A stretch of DNA of 54,409 bases from a virus: positions 1-54,409 of IMG/VR virus record IMGVR_UViG_3300023109_001408; one strand, 5' to 3'. A model generated the notes under the pieces. The model was not told the origin of the DNA and searched no databases. It saw nothing but the letters and a program-made list of their open reading frames with translations. Shown in pieces: positions 7,451 through 13,854 of the stretch. Every line of letters starts with the position of its first letter. Within the stretch, counting starts at the first letter, position 1. Both the position numbers and the translations under genes were made by a program.

Positions 7451-8181
7451 TAAAACCTTATCAAATATACTTTGAAACAGACAATTGGGCAATAAGGAAA
7501 TACGCTCCTATACGACCTGCAAATGAATTTATTCCTGATAAATTTTCATCAATGGCGCCATTTGTTAATAAGCAGCCACATAGAATTGATAGTATAAAAA
7601 CTGTAAGAGCATGTCCTGGAATAAGCGAATATTTTGGTTTAGGATATGTTATACCTGCTTGGTGTGATATTGAAATTAATCCTATGCCAAATGGCGAAGT
7701 ACATGCAAGGTATTGCGATCCTACCTTCCATCATGCAATTCATTCACCTGAACAGATTGAAAACTTTATGGAAGAAACTTTTAAAGTACGTTCTCCTATA
7801 AAATTAGATAATCCTTGGAGGACATATACTACAAAAGGTTGGAGTTTACTGTACCTTCCAATGTTATATCACGAAGAACAAAATTGGCAAGCAATGCCAG
7901 GTATAATTGATCACGATATTGGTGCTTTGCAGAGTCCTATTAATATCATGTTGAAACAACCAATGCCTACTCTAATTAAACAAGGAGATCCTCTGTGTCA
8001 AGTAATACCTATTCAGAGAAATGACATATTAGCAAGGACTGGTGATATACGAGATAGTACAAAACTTAGAGATAAGTCGATTATACAATCAATGTTTATG
8101 TCTTTTAAGGGATGGGCAGGACTTATGCGAGAACATAAACGCTATAAAGTTGATGCACATGACACAGATTTGCCAGAATGA
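7447..8181 (+). CDS. Conserved hypothetical protein, relative of the 26002 gene
   Basis: A 244-residue protein without a recognised catalytic motif. It has an ACPGISEYFGLGYVIPAWC stretch, LDNPWRTYTTKGWSLLYLP, and NIMLKQP followed by KQGDPLCQVIPIQR. The same order of phrases (CPG-x-D/E-x-F, P-W-x-DI-I, NPW, NIML, G-x-I-x-x-L) recurs in the protein at 26002, so I regard the two as distant paralogs. The pattern of aromatic beta-strands suggests a cupin-like or barrel fold. It is co-translated with thyA. Function unknown; such genes are common in marine T4-like phages. Confidence 0.65.
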   Translation: MIKPYQIYFETDNWAIRKYAPIRPANEFIPDKFSSMAPFVNKQPHRIDSIKTVRACPGISEYFGLGYVIPAWCDIEINPMPNGEVHARYCDPTFHHAIHSPEQIENFMEETFKVRSPIKLDNPWRTYTTKGWSLLYLPMLYHEEQNWQAMPGIIDHDIGALQSPINIMLKQPMPTLIKQGDPLCQVIPIQRNDILARTGDIRDSTKLRDKSIIQSMFMSFKGWAGLMREHKRYKVDAHDTDLPE

Positions 8182-8408
8182 TGGGTAACAATTGGCGCAA
8201 AGACAAGCCTGACGAATTTCATGAAGAAAAGTTTGCGTGGTGGCCTGTTCGAAGTACGTTTAATAAAAAAATAATATGGTTATCAAAATATCATATTGTA
8301 CACGTACTATATGATGATACAGGACGTCCTCCGATCAAAAGCCCAAGTTGGCCTTTGACTTATACTAAAAATGAATACTTAATGTTGTTGTTGAGAAATG
8401 AAAGATAA
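8178..8408 (+). CDS. Small hypothetical protein
   Basis: A 76-residue protein rich in tryptophan and basic residues (NNWRKDKPDEFHEEKFAWWP at the start, PSWPLTYTKNEYLMLLLRNER at the end). There is no signal peptide or membrane helix. It starts at ATG 8178 (or 8181) overlapping the previous stop, and ends overlapping the dCMP deaminase start. The coupling at both sides supports a real gene. Function unknown. Confidence 0.6.
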   Translation: MMGNNWRKDKPDEFHEEKFAWWPVRSTFNKKIIWLSKYHIVHVLYDDTGRPPIKSPSWPLTYTKNEYLMLLLRNER

Positions 8409-8820
8409 ATTTATAAAAGCATATATGGAAGTGGCCAACACGTTTGCCAATCTTAGTACAGCTAGGCGTCTACAAGTTGGTGCTATTGTTGTTAAGGATG
8501 ATAGAATTATTTCTATTGGCTATAATGGTATGCCTACTGGTTGGGACAACTGTTGTGAAGACGAAAACAATAAATCTAAACCAGAAGTTTTACATGCAGA
8601 GAGCAACGCTATTGCTAAACTAGCAAAAAGCAGTGAAAGTGGAGAAGGTGCAAGTATTTTTATTACACATGCGCCTTGTATAGATTGTGCAAAACTAATC
8701 TATCAAAGTGGAATAGCCACTGTATACTACGAAAATAGTTATCGTAGTACACAGGGCATAGAGTTCTTAATTAAGTCAGGTGTTTCTATTCATCACCGTA
8801 CACTTGAAGAACAGCCTTAA
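8398..8820 (+). CDS. cd: Deoxycytidylate (dCMP) deaminase
   Basis: A 140-residue zinc deaminase: VLHAESNAIAK supplies the zinc histidine and catalytic glutamate, and HAPCIDCAKLIYQSG supplies the two zinc cysteines. The RRLQVGAIVVKDDRIISIGYNG N-terminal phrase fits the dCMP deaminase family. It makes dUMP for thymidylate synthase. T4 Cd is 193 residues; this is near the minimal core and lacks an evident second zinc insertion. Its 3' end overlaps the convergent phoH gene by 35 bases. Confidence 0.87.
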   Translation: MKDKFIKAYMEVANTFANLSTARRLQVGAIVVKDDRIISIGYNGMPTGWDNCCEDENNKSKPEVLHAESNAIAKLAKSSESGEGASIFITHAPCIDCAKLIYQSGIATVYYENSYRSTQGIEFLIKSGVSIHHRTLEEQP

Positions 8821-9514
8821 CGGCAGCGTGTCTTTCTATATCTCCTTGATCGAAGTGGACTATGTCCAAACATGTTTGATTGCTTTTTTCCATTAGGTTT
8901 GTAAAGTCAATTAGTCCGTTGTCTTTTAAACGGTCTGCTTGGTTTAAATCGCCTGTTACAGCCATCATACTTCCTTCGCCCAATCGTGTTAATAACATTT
9001 TCATCTGGTTTGGTGTTGCATTTTGCATTTCATCTGCTAAAATGAACGAGTTTTTGAAAGTTCTGCCACGCATATATGCTAGTGGTGATATTTCAATAAT
9101 GCCTTCTTGAATCATTCCAGTGATCTCAGCAGCGTTAAAATATTCTTTTAACACATCAAAAATAGGTCTTGTCCAAGGCGCCATTTTTTCTTCTAGCGTA
9201 CCTGGTAAAAATCCTAGATCTTCATCAACTGAAACAGCCGGGCGAGTAACAATAATTTTGTCAACAGCACCTTCTTTAAACAGTTTAACAGCAACTTGCA
9301 CAGCCAATAGAGTTTTGCCCGTTCCTGCTGGACCGATGCCAAAGACTATGTCTTTTGTTTCGTCGAGCAGTGATAGCACGTATGACTCTTGATTTCTATT
9401 TCTTGGAAGTATGTTTACCTGTTTACTAGGCTTTTGGAATGGTTTAATATCAACTACGTTGTTGTAGCCTTTGTTTGAATTGCGCTTTTCAGCAGCTTTT
9501 CGTTTAGCACCCAT
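8786..9514 (-). CDS. phoH: PhoH-like P-loop ATPase
   Basis: A 242-residue protein. The start (MGAKRKAAEKRN) is chosen for the strong AAGGAGG seven bases upstream; an upstream in-frame ATG at 9598 would add 28 residues with no good ribosome site. Walker A is GPAGTGKT, Walker B is FILADEMQNATP, followed by MLLTRLGEGS and VTGDLNQAD. PhoH proteins are ATPases with proposed RNA-helicase or RNA-metabolism roles; they are very common in marine phages and often linked to phosphate stress in hosts. It is the only minus-strand gene between 0 and 50 kb and its end overlaps dCMP deaminase. Confidence 0.9.
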   Translation of the reverse strand: MGAKRKAAEKRNSNKGYNNVVDIKPFQKPSKQVNILPRNRNQESYVLSLLDETKDIVFGIGPAGTGKTLLAVQVAVKLFKEGAVDKIIVTRPAVSVDEDLGFLPGTLEEKMAPWTRPIFDVLKEYFNAAEITGMIQEGIIEISPLAYMRGRTFKNSFILADEMQNATPNQMKMLLTRLGEGSMMAVTGDLNQADRLKDNGLIDFTNLMEKSNQTCLDIVHFDQGDIERHAAVKAVLQVYGDE

Positions 9515-9673
9515 TAAGTGTCCTCCTTGGTGGGATAAGTTAGCAAGGACTTCATTTTCCAGTAAAGGAAAAATCTTCCCTACACTTTTACTTATCATCG
9601 AGATGTTGGAATAAAATTATATGTTAACTACTAAACTACGATAAATAAGTATAGTAGAGAATGGACTTTAAAT
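9515..9673. promoter_or_regulatory. Divergent intergenic region between phoH and the 9674 gene
   Basis: At 159 bases this is the longest gap in the window. On the minus strand it has a TATAAT at 9621-9616 that may be the phoH -10 (no good -35 seen) and a short inverted repeat TTTTCC/GGAAAA in the phoH leader. On the plus strand GATAAATA at 9640-9647, 27 bases before the 9674 start codon, matches the T4-late type -10. No gene is evident inside. Confidence 0.45.
9640..9647 (+). promoter_or_regulatory. T4-late-type promoter box
   Basis: GATAAATA, one base from the T4 late consensus TATAAATA, lies 27 bases before the ATG at 9674. The same box precedes several other virion or lysis genes in the window (12645, 23630, 44615, 49469), which supports a gp55-type late promoter. 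Confidence 0.45.
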
Positions 9674-10192
9674 ATGCATGATGTTTTAGATATTATTAAA
9701 AACGTAGAATCAATTTATGATTCAAACACTTCCTTCAATGTACTAAAGGACTTTGAAAGAGTATTAGATGAACTAGATATCTATGTTTACAAAAATTGGA
9801 GTGATGGCGAAATTGCTGAAGGTCCAAAGATTGAAAGACACTGGGTAACTTGCAGTTTCTTCTGGGATGAAGATAAAATGCCAGACCCAATGGGCGGCAA
9901 ACGTTTGTTAGATTATGATTGTAAAGTAAAATACAAGAAAAGTCACATAGTTGAGCCACGTAAAATTGAAAAACAAGACGATATTCGTCCAGGTACTAAA
10001 AAAGGCAAATTAGACAGACGTCCTATATGGATGGTAGAAATTCAAATGCCTAAAAAGTTAATTGCAGACATATACACTGGTTACATCGAATCATCATTTA
10101 TTGATCCAACCGAAACTCCAGCGCCACAAGAAAATCCAGATGAGCAACCAGCGGATGCAATAGCAGATCCAGCAGCAGAGGCAGCAGTATAA
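9674..10192 (+). CDS. Conserved hypothetical protein, possibly virion-associated
   Basis: A 172-residue protein. Residues 1-140 form a mixed alpha/beta domain (MHDVLDIIKNVESIYDSN at the start; HWVTCSFFWDEDKMPDPMGG in the middle). The last 30 residues are a low-complexity Pro/Glu/Ala tail. It stands first after a late-type promoter and overlaps the next gene by one base (TAATG). The pattern of a beta-rich domain plus Pro-Ala tail fits a structural or assembly protein, but I do not recognise the family. Confidence 0.6.
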   Translation: MHDVLDIIKNVESIYDSNTSFNVLKDFERVLDELDIYVYKNWSDGEIAEGPKIERHWVTCSFFWDEDKMPDPMGGKRLLDYDCKVKYKKSHIVEPRKIEKQDDIRPGTKKGKLDRRPIWMVEIQMPKKLIADIYTGYIESSFIDPTETPAPQENPDEQPADAIADPAAEAAV

Positions 10193-10926
10193 TGACACTA
10201 CAACAATATGACTTACGAGACCTAGTAGATGACATTTTAGAAATCGACGGTTACAAAAGTAAAATGGGATCGGACAAGGATATTGTTACAGTTGCATTTG
10301 CTACTAAAACTAAAGAAAGTGCTGATGACCTAGCAAGCTTTATTGAGCGTGGATACACGTTTGTACTAGATGCAGATGCCACAAGTGGCGAACAATCAGA
10401 TGGTACATACAAGGTGTTTGTTGAAATACAACGAGATGACGGCGTTGGTGAGCAGATTATGGAACTTGCTAATGGTTTAGAAAATCTAACTGGCATGGGC
10501 GATATGAAATTTCGTTACTACAAAGAGTTTCGCAGCAAACCATTAACACTAGAAGAATTAAACGGAGCAGTAACTTCTGATCCAGACTTATATGGCGTAG
10601 ACAGTGATATATTAAATGACCTGTCTGAGTCAATGAATAACTATTCAAACTTTTTTAACAAAAGTATGGTAGAAAATGTAAACATGTGGGGCAACATGCT
10701 TACTATTAAAAAGGCGTGGGCGGACCCAATTGCATTTAAATTTGTAGACTTTGGTCCTACTGTTGAGACATTAGAAAGTATTACTGAATCATTCAATGCA
10801 AACGACTTTTCAGAGATAATATTCCTTTCTAAATATGTTGGCGACTATAACATTACTAAATATGGTGGCAAGCTAACGTTCGAAAACAGTGGACACACAC
10901 TAGTTTTAGAACGTATCATATTATAA
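10192..10926 (+). CDS. Conserved hypothetical protein, possibly virion-associated
   Basis: A 244-residue acidic protein. The N-terminal 110 residues look alpha/beta (LRDLVDDILEIDGYKSKMG, then TVAFATKTKESADDLASFIE, then YKVFVEIQRDD), and the rest is rich in Asn, Ser and Phe. It has no signal peptide, membrane helix or catalytic motif. It is translationally coupled to the gene before it, so the two products probably act together. Position just before the lysis genes suggests late expression. Function unknown. Confidence 0.6.
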   Translation: MTLQQYDLRDLVDDILEIDGYKSKMGSDKDIVTVAFATKTKESADDLASFIERGYTFVLDADATSGEQSDGTYKVFVEIQRDDGVGEQIMELANGLENLTGMGDMKFRYYKEFRSKPLTLEELNGAVTSDPDLYGVDSDILNDLSESMNNYSNFFNKSMVENVNMWGNMLTIKKAWADPIAFKFVDFGPTVETLESITESFNANDFSEIIFLSKYVGDYNITKYGGKLTFENSGHTLVLERIIL

Positions 10927-10936
10927 AGGATAGACA

Positions 10937-11785
10937 ATGGCACGAGAAGATTTTGAATTTGAATTCACCGAAGAGATGGTGATTGAGATGCTTCGTGGGA
11001 ACGAAGAAGCAGAGGATTGGTATGACGCAATGTGCGAAATACTTCCGCTGTGGGAAATGAATACTCCGGAGCGTGTAGCAATGTTTATTGCACAGTGCGG
11101 GCATGAATCAAACAACTTTAAAGTACTAAGTGAAAACTTAAACTACAGTGCTAAAGCACTTGATGCTTTATTTGGCAAATATTTTAAGAGAGCAGGCAGA
11201 GATGCGCAAGAATATCATAGACAACCTAGAAAAATCGCAAACGTTATTTACGCTTCACGTATGGACAACGGCGACACTGATAGCGGTGACGGCTGGCGTT
11301 TTCGCGGTGGTGGCATACTTCAGTTAACTGGACGTTATAACTATACCGAATTTGCAAAAGAATTAGAAATGTCCCCAGAAGAAGCAGTAGACTATGTACG
11401 CACTAAAAAAGGCGCACTAGACTCAGCATGTTGGTTCTGGGATACAAACGGCTTAAACAAGTATTGCGATGCAAGAGATGTTAAAGGCGCTACAAAGCGT
11501 ATTAACGGTGGTTACATTGGTTTGGAAGATCGTGAGAAGCATTACAAACACGCAATGGAAGTATTAGGTGGACATTGGTCACCAAGTAAAATGGTATACG
11601 AAACTATTCGTGTAGGGTCAAGAGGACCAACAGTTAGAGCAGTACAAGAAGAATTAGAAATTGGTGCAGATGGAATCTTTGGCAGAGGTACTGAAGCACA
11701 TATTAAAGCATGGCAAGAGGAAAACGGACTAACAGCAGATGGAATTATGGGTCCAAAGAGTCTTGCACTAATGTTCGGAGACTAA
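10937..11785 (+). CDS. Endolysin: GH19 chitinase-like domain plus peptidoglycan-binding domain
   Basis: A 282-residue two-domain lysin. Residues about 40-205 match glycoside hydrolase family 19: MFIAQCGHESNNFKVLSENL carries the likely catalytic glutamate (GHES), followed by RFRGGGILQLTGRYNY and ACWFWDTNGLN. Residues about 215-282 are a PG_binding_1 domain (VGSRGPTVRAVQEEL, then GADGIFGRGTEAHIKAWQ, then DGIMGPKSLALM). Phage GH19 enzymes act as N-acetylmuramoyl hydrolases. There is no signal peptide, so export needs a holin. It heads a lysis region with spanins directly downstream. Confidence 0.88.
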   Translation: MAREDFEFEFTEEMVIEMLRGNEEAEDWYDAMCEILPLWEMNTPERVAMFIAQCGHESNNFKVLSENLNYSAKALDALFGKYFKRAGRDAQEYHRQPRKIANVIYASRMDNGDTDSGDGWRFRGGGILQLTGRYNYTEFAKELEMSPEEAVDYVRTKKGALDSACWFWDTNGLNKYCDARDVKGATKRINGGYIGLEDREKHYKHAMEVLGGHWSPSKMVYETIRVGSRGPTVRAVQEELEIGADGIFGRGTEAHIKAWQEENGLTADGIMGPKSLALMFGD

Positions 11786-11789
11786 AATT

Positions 11790-12272
11790 ATGAAACTGTC
11801 AGGAATACTTTTAATTGTTATAATGACTATGGGAGGTCTAGGATATTGGTACTATACTGATACTCAAAAGACTATTGCCGTATTAACTGAAAACAATGCA
11901 AAACTAAACGTGGCAGTTGAAACAAACGAAGCTACTATAACTGCAATAACAGCAGATTTTAAAAAAGCAAACGAAGAAATTACTAGAGTAAATGCTGAAT
12001 TTGCTGCCACAAGACAACAAAATAATATATTAGCAGATAAACTTGCAAAACACGACTTAGAGCTATTAGCGTCTCAAAGGCCTGATTCAATTGAAAGATT
12101 AATTAACGGTGGATCAGCAGCAGCAGGACGATGTTTTGAATTATTATCTGGTTCACCACTAACGGAGAAAGAGAAAAATGCAAAGAATGAAAAGGCCTTT
12201 AATAATGAGTGTCCTTGGCTTTATGACACTTATAAGTCTCGCGGCTTGCTCAACGACACCACAACGGATTGA
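11790..12272 (+). CDS. Inner-membrane spanin-like protein (Rz-like)
   Basis: A 160-residue protein with one N-terminal membrane helix (residues about 4-22, SGILLIVIMTMGGLGYWYY), then a long coiled-coil periplasmic segment (about residues 26-100, heptads around AVLTENNAKLNVAVETNEA), and a compact tail with two cysteines. This is the i-spanin layout. It follows the endolysin by four bases and the next gene, a lipoprotein, starts inside its 3' end, as in Rz/Rz1 pairs. With the o-spanin it should fuse inner and outer membranes after wall degradation. Confidence 0.75.
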   Translation: MKLSGILLIVIMTMGGLGYWYYTDTQKTIAVLTENNAKLNVAVETNEATITAITADFKKANEEITRVNAEFAATRQQNNILADKLAKHDLELLASQRPDSIERLINGGSAAAGRCFELLSGSPLTEKEKNAKNEKAFNNECPWLYDTYKSRGLLNDTTTD

Positions 12273-12642
12273 AGTAACTAGTAGACCGATTGAAAAGCCT
12301 GAGCTAAATTTGCCAGCAGTTGATCAAGTCTCTATGCGTAAAGTTGAATGGGTTATAATTACTGAAGCTAATATGGAAGAAGAAGTTACCAAATGGACAG
12401 CCGGCGGCAAGCCACTGGCAGTATTTGCATTAACTGCGGATGGTTACGAACGTCTTGGACAGAACTTTAGTGATATTAGAGCATTGGTACAGCAACAGCA
12501 GGCTATTATTGCTGCATACGACAACTATTATAAAGCATCAGAAGAAGTACTTGATAATGCAGAAGCTGATAGAGTAATAAAAGAATCAGCAGATGCAGCA
12601 AATAACACAAAAAGTGGCTGGGACCTTAATCCTTTCGATTAA
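12178..12642 (+). CDS. Outer-membrane lipoprotein, probable o-spanin
   Basis: A 154-residue protein with a clear lipoprotein signal: a basic start (MQRMKRPL), hydrophobic MSVLGFMTLISLAAC and the lipobox LAAC at about residue 23. The mature part is polar with a helical C-terminal half (YERLGQNFSDIRALVQQQQ). It begins 95 bases inside the i-spanin gene in the +1 frame, with GGAG about ten bases before its ATG. The mature protein is longer than classical Rz1, so an additional role is possible. The outer-membrane spanin means the host is Gram-negative. Confidence 0.72.
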   Translation: MQRMKRPLIMSVLGFMTLISLAACSTTPQRIEVTSRPIEKPELNLPAVDQVSMRKVEWVIITEANMEEEVTKWTAGGKPLAVFALTADGYERLGQNFSDIRALVQQQQAIIAAYDNYYKASEEVLDNAEADRVIKESADAANNTKSGWDLNPFD

Positions 12643-12644
12643 AC

Positions 12645-12652
12645 GATAAATA
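12645..12652 (+). promoter_or_regulatory. T4-late-type promoter box before the 12675 gene
   Basis: GATAAATA ends 22 bases before the ATG at 12675. By T4 geometry (start about six bases after the box) transcription would begin near 12658, inside the 5' arm of the hairpin at 12653-12678. Late transcripts would therefore lose most of that arm. Confidence 0.5.
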
Positions 12653-12678
12653 CCATAGTAACAAAAGGATTACTATGG
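12653..12678 (+). promoter_or_regulatory. Hairpin sequestering the ribosome site and start codon of the 12675 gene
   Basis: CCATAGTAA (12653-12661) and TTACTATGG (12670-12678) form a perfect 9-bp stem. The 8-base loop CAAAAGGA holds the Shine-Dalgarno, and the ATG (12675-12677) lies in the 3' arm. In read-through RNA from upstream genes the start would be masked. The late-type box at 12645 would start RNA within the 5' arm, releasing the start. T4 uses this arrangement for genes such as e and soc. Confidence 0.6.
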
Positions 12679-12959
12679 ATATAATTTACCAAATGTTGAA
12701 CGACACTCTGTGGATATACACAGCAATCGCCGGATCAATTCTAGGCGCAGGGTTCCTATTTTGGTTTAAAGACACAAGAATGGCTACATGGGCAGTAGGC
12801 AAGTTTGACGCTACACTAGAATATCTAGCAATTCGCTGGGGCTGGACTTGGTTCCAAAATGATCCTAATGCATGGCGAGTAAAATACCCAAAGATTACTG
12901 CAAAAATTGATGAGTTAGAAGCTCGTATAATCGAGTTGGAGAATAAAGATGGAAAGTGA
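12675..12959 (+). CDS. Small membrane protein in the lysis region (holin candidate)
   Basis: A 94-residue protein with one hydrophobic helix (about residues 11-30, LWIYTAIAGSILGAGFLFWF), then a Trp-rich amphipathic stretch (IRWGWTWFQNDPNAWRV) and a C-terminal coiled-coil-like segment (ITAKIDELEARIIELEN). It follows the spanins and has its own late-type promoter box and start-codon hairpin, suggesting tight timing. A single membrane helix with a charged tail fits a class III holin or an accessory lysis protein, but no specific family is recognised. It overlaps the next gene by eleven bases. Confidence 0.6.
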   Translation: MDIIYQMLNDTLWIYTAIAGSILGAGFLFWFKDTRMATWAVGKFDATLEYLAIRWGWTWFQNDPNAWRVKYPKITAKIDELEARIIELENKDGK

Positions 12960-13365
12960 AATAATGGGCGCAGGAGGCGTAGGGCTTGAATTAGCAGAAA
13001 TGGCAACACCATTTATAGCAGCACTATTTGCATTAGTTGTAACACTAATGTTCAAAGACTATGCAACAAAAATTGCAAAGGGTATGGCATTTAAAATGAA
13101 CCCTGCTTTTAAAGAAGGTGACAAAGTTATACTAGACGGTGAAAGAGCTCTTATTGTAAAAATAGGAAATACTGAAACAGTATTTGGAATACACAAAGCT
13201 AGTGGAGAATTTAAAGGCGATTATATTTGGCGATATGTACCAAATGAAAGAATACCTGCACTAAAGATTGAAAAGATTATCTTCGATGCAACACCAGAAA
13301 CAAACGAGAAAAAGATAGAACAAAATGGGCATAAGATTGACACACTTATCAAGGAGGGAAAGTAA
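12949..13365 (+). CDS. MscS-like minimal channel protein in the lysis region
   Basis: A 138-residue protein. Residues about 15-35 form one hydrophobic helix (MATPFIAALFALVVTLMF), continuing into an amphipathic helix (KDYATKIAKGMAFKMNPAF). Then comes a small beta domain with FKEGDKVILDGERALIVKIG, a T-E-T-V turn and YVPNERI at about residues 96-102. This order (pore helix, then F-x-x-GD-x-V, G-x-V-x-x-I and PN) is the signature of the MscS TM3 plus beta domain. Canonical MscS has three membrane helices; here only the pore-lining one remains. It may form a ring in the inner membrane with a holin-like or osmotic role; that is inference. GGAG eight bases upstream supports the start. Confidence 0.6.
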   Translation: MESEIMGAGGVGLELAEMATPFIAALFALVVTLMFKDYATKIAKGMAFKMNPAFKEGDKVILDGERALIVKIGNTETVFGIHKASGEFKGDYIWRYVPNERIPALKIEKIIFDATPETNEKKIEQNGHKIDTLIKEGK

Positions 13366-13799
13366 TGCCAAGAAAGAAGCCATCAGAATTAAAAACAGAA
13401 CCAGCAGCGGCGCCGGAACCAGCAGCAGCACCTGCTCCAGTAGCAGCACCTGAAATTGAATATAACAGACCAACTATGACTATTGATAGTACTGTTATGG
13501 AAAGTGCAGATTTAAATGGTGACGGACACATTTCCAAAAAAGAAATGGAAATGCATTTAGAATTCAAACGCAAAGAACTTGAAGATGCAGATGCTATGCG
13601 TGATGCACAGCGTAATATGACTTGGTTTGCACTATTTGGACTACTATTGTATCCATTTGCAGTTGTAGGAGCAAGTTTTGTAGGGCTTACAGAAGCAGCA
13701 AAAGTACTAGGGTCAATGGCGCCGACATATTTTGTTGCTGTTGCTGGTATTGTTGCAGCGTTCTTTGGTGCGCAAGCATATAAAGGAAAAGGCAAGTAA
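13365..13799 (+). CDS. Membrane protein with EF-hand loop (holin candidate)
   Basis: A 144-residue protein in three parts: a Pro/Ala-rich N-terminus (about residues 1-28), one canonical EF-hand loop (DLNGDGHISKKE, about residues 46-57) with all Ca-binding positions filled, and two membrane helices (about residues 84-108 and 114-135) near the C-terminus ending in KGKGK. Two helices with a short loop and basic tail fit a class II holin. The calcium-binding loop is followed by a charged helix. It follows the MscS-like gene with one-base overlap and an AGGAGGG ribosome site. Calcium-triggered lysis is an attractive idea but unproven. Confidence 0.6.
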   Translation: MPRKKPSELKTEPAAAPEPAAAPAPVAAPEIEYNRPTMTIDSTVMESADLNGDGHISKKEMEMHLEFKRKELEDADAMRDAQRNMTWFALFGLLLYPFAVVGASFVGLTEAAKVLGSMAPTYFVAVAGIVAAFFGAQAYKGKGK

Positions 13800-13815
13800 T
13801 CATTACTGCTAATTT

Positions 13816-13854
13816 GTAATAGTCCGTACGATAAGTAATTGTATGGACTATTAC
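13816..13854 (+). promoter_or_regulatory. Long hairpin covering the dnaJ-like start codon
   Basis: GTAATAGTCCGTAC (13816-13829) pairs with GTATGGACTATTAC (13841-13854): 13 Watson-Crick pairs and one G-U, with an 11-base loop. The ATG (13843-13845) lies in the 3' arm and no strong Shine-Dalgarno is exposed. The loop includes GATAAGTA, but that box is only six bases from the ATG, so a late-promoter escape is unlikely here. It could be a translational repressor or RNA thermometer for a chaperone gene. Confidence 0.6.

Noticed and set aside
13349-13795. 148-codon minus-strand ORF opposite the EF-hand protein gene
   Set aside because: It is the complement of an Ala/Pro-rich coding region, and the plus-strand frame has an AGGAGGG ribosome site and EF-hand motif.
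13830-13837. GATAAGTA in the dnaJ hairpin loop as a late promoter
   Set aside because: Only six bases separate it from the ATG and the box differs from the consensus, so the T4 gene-e-style escape used at 12645 and 44615 does not apply.
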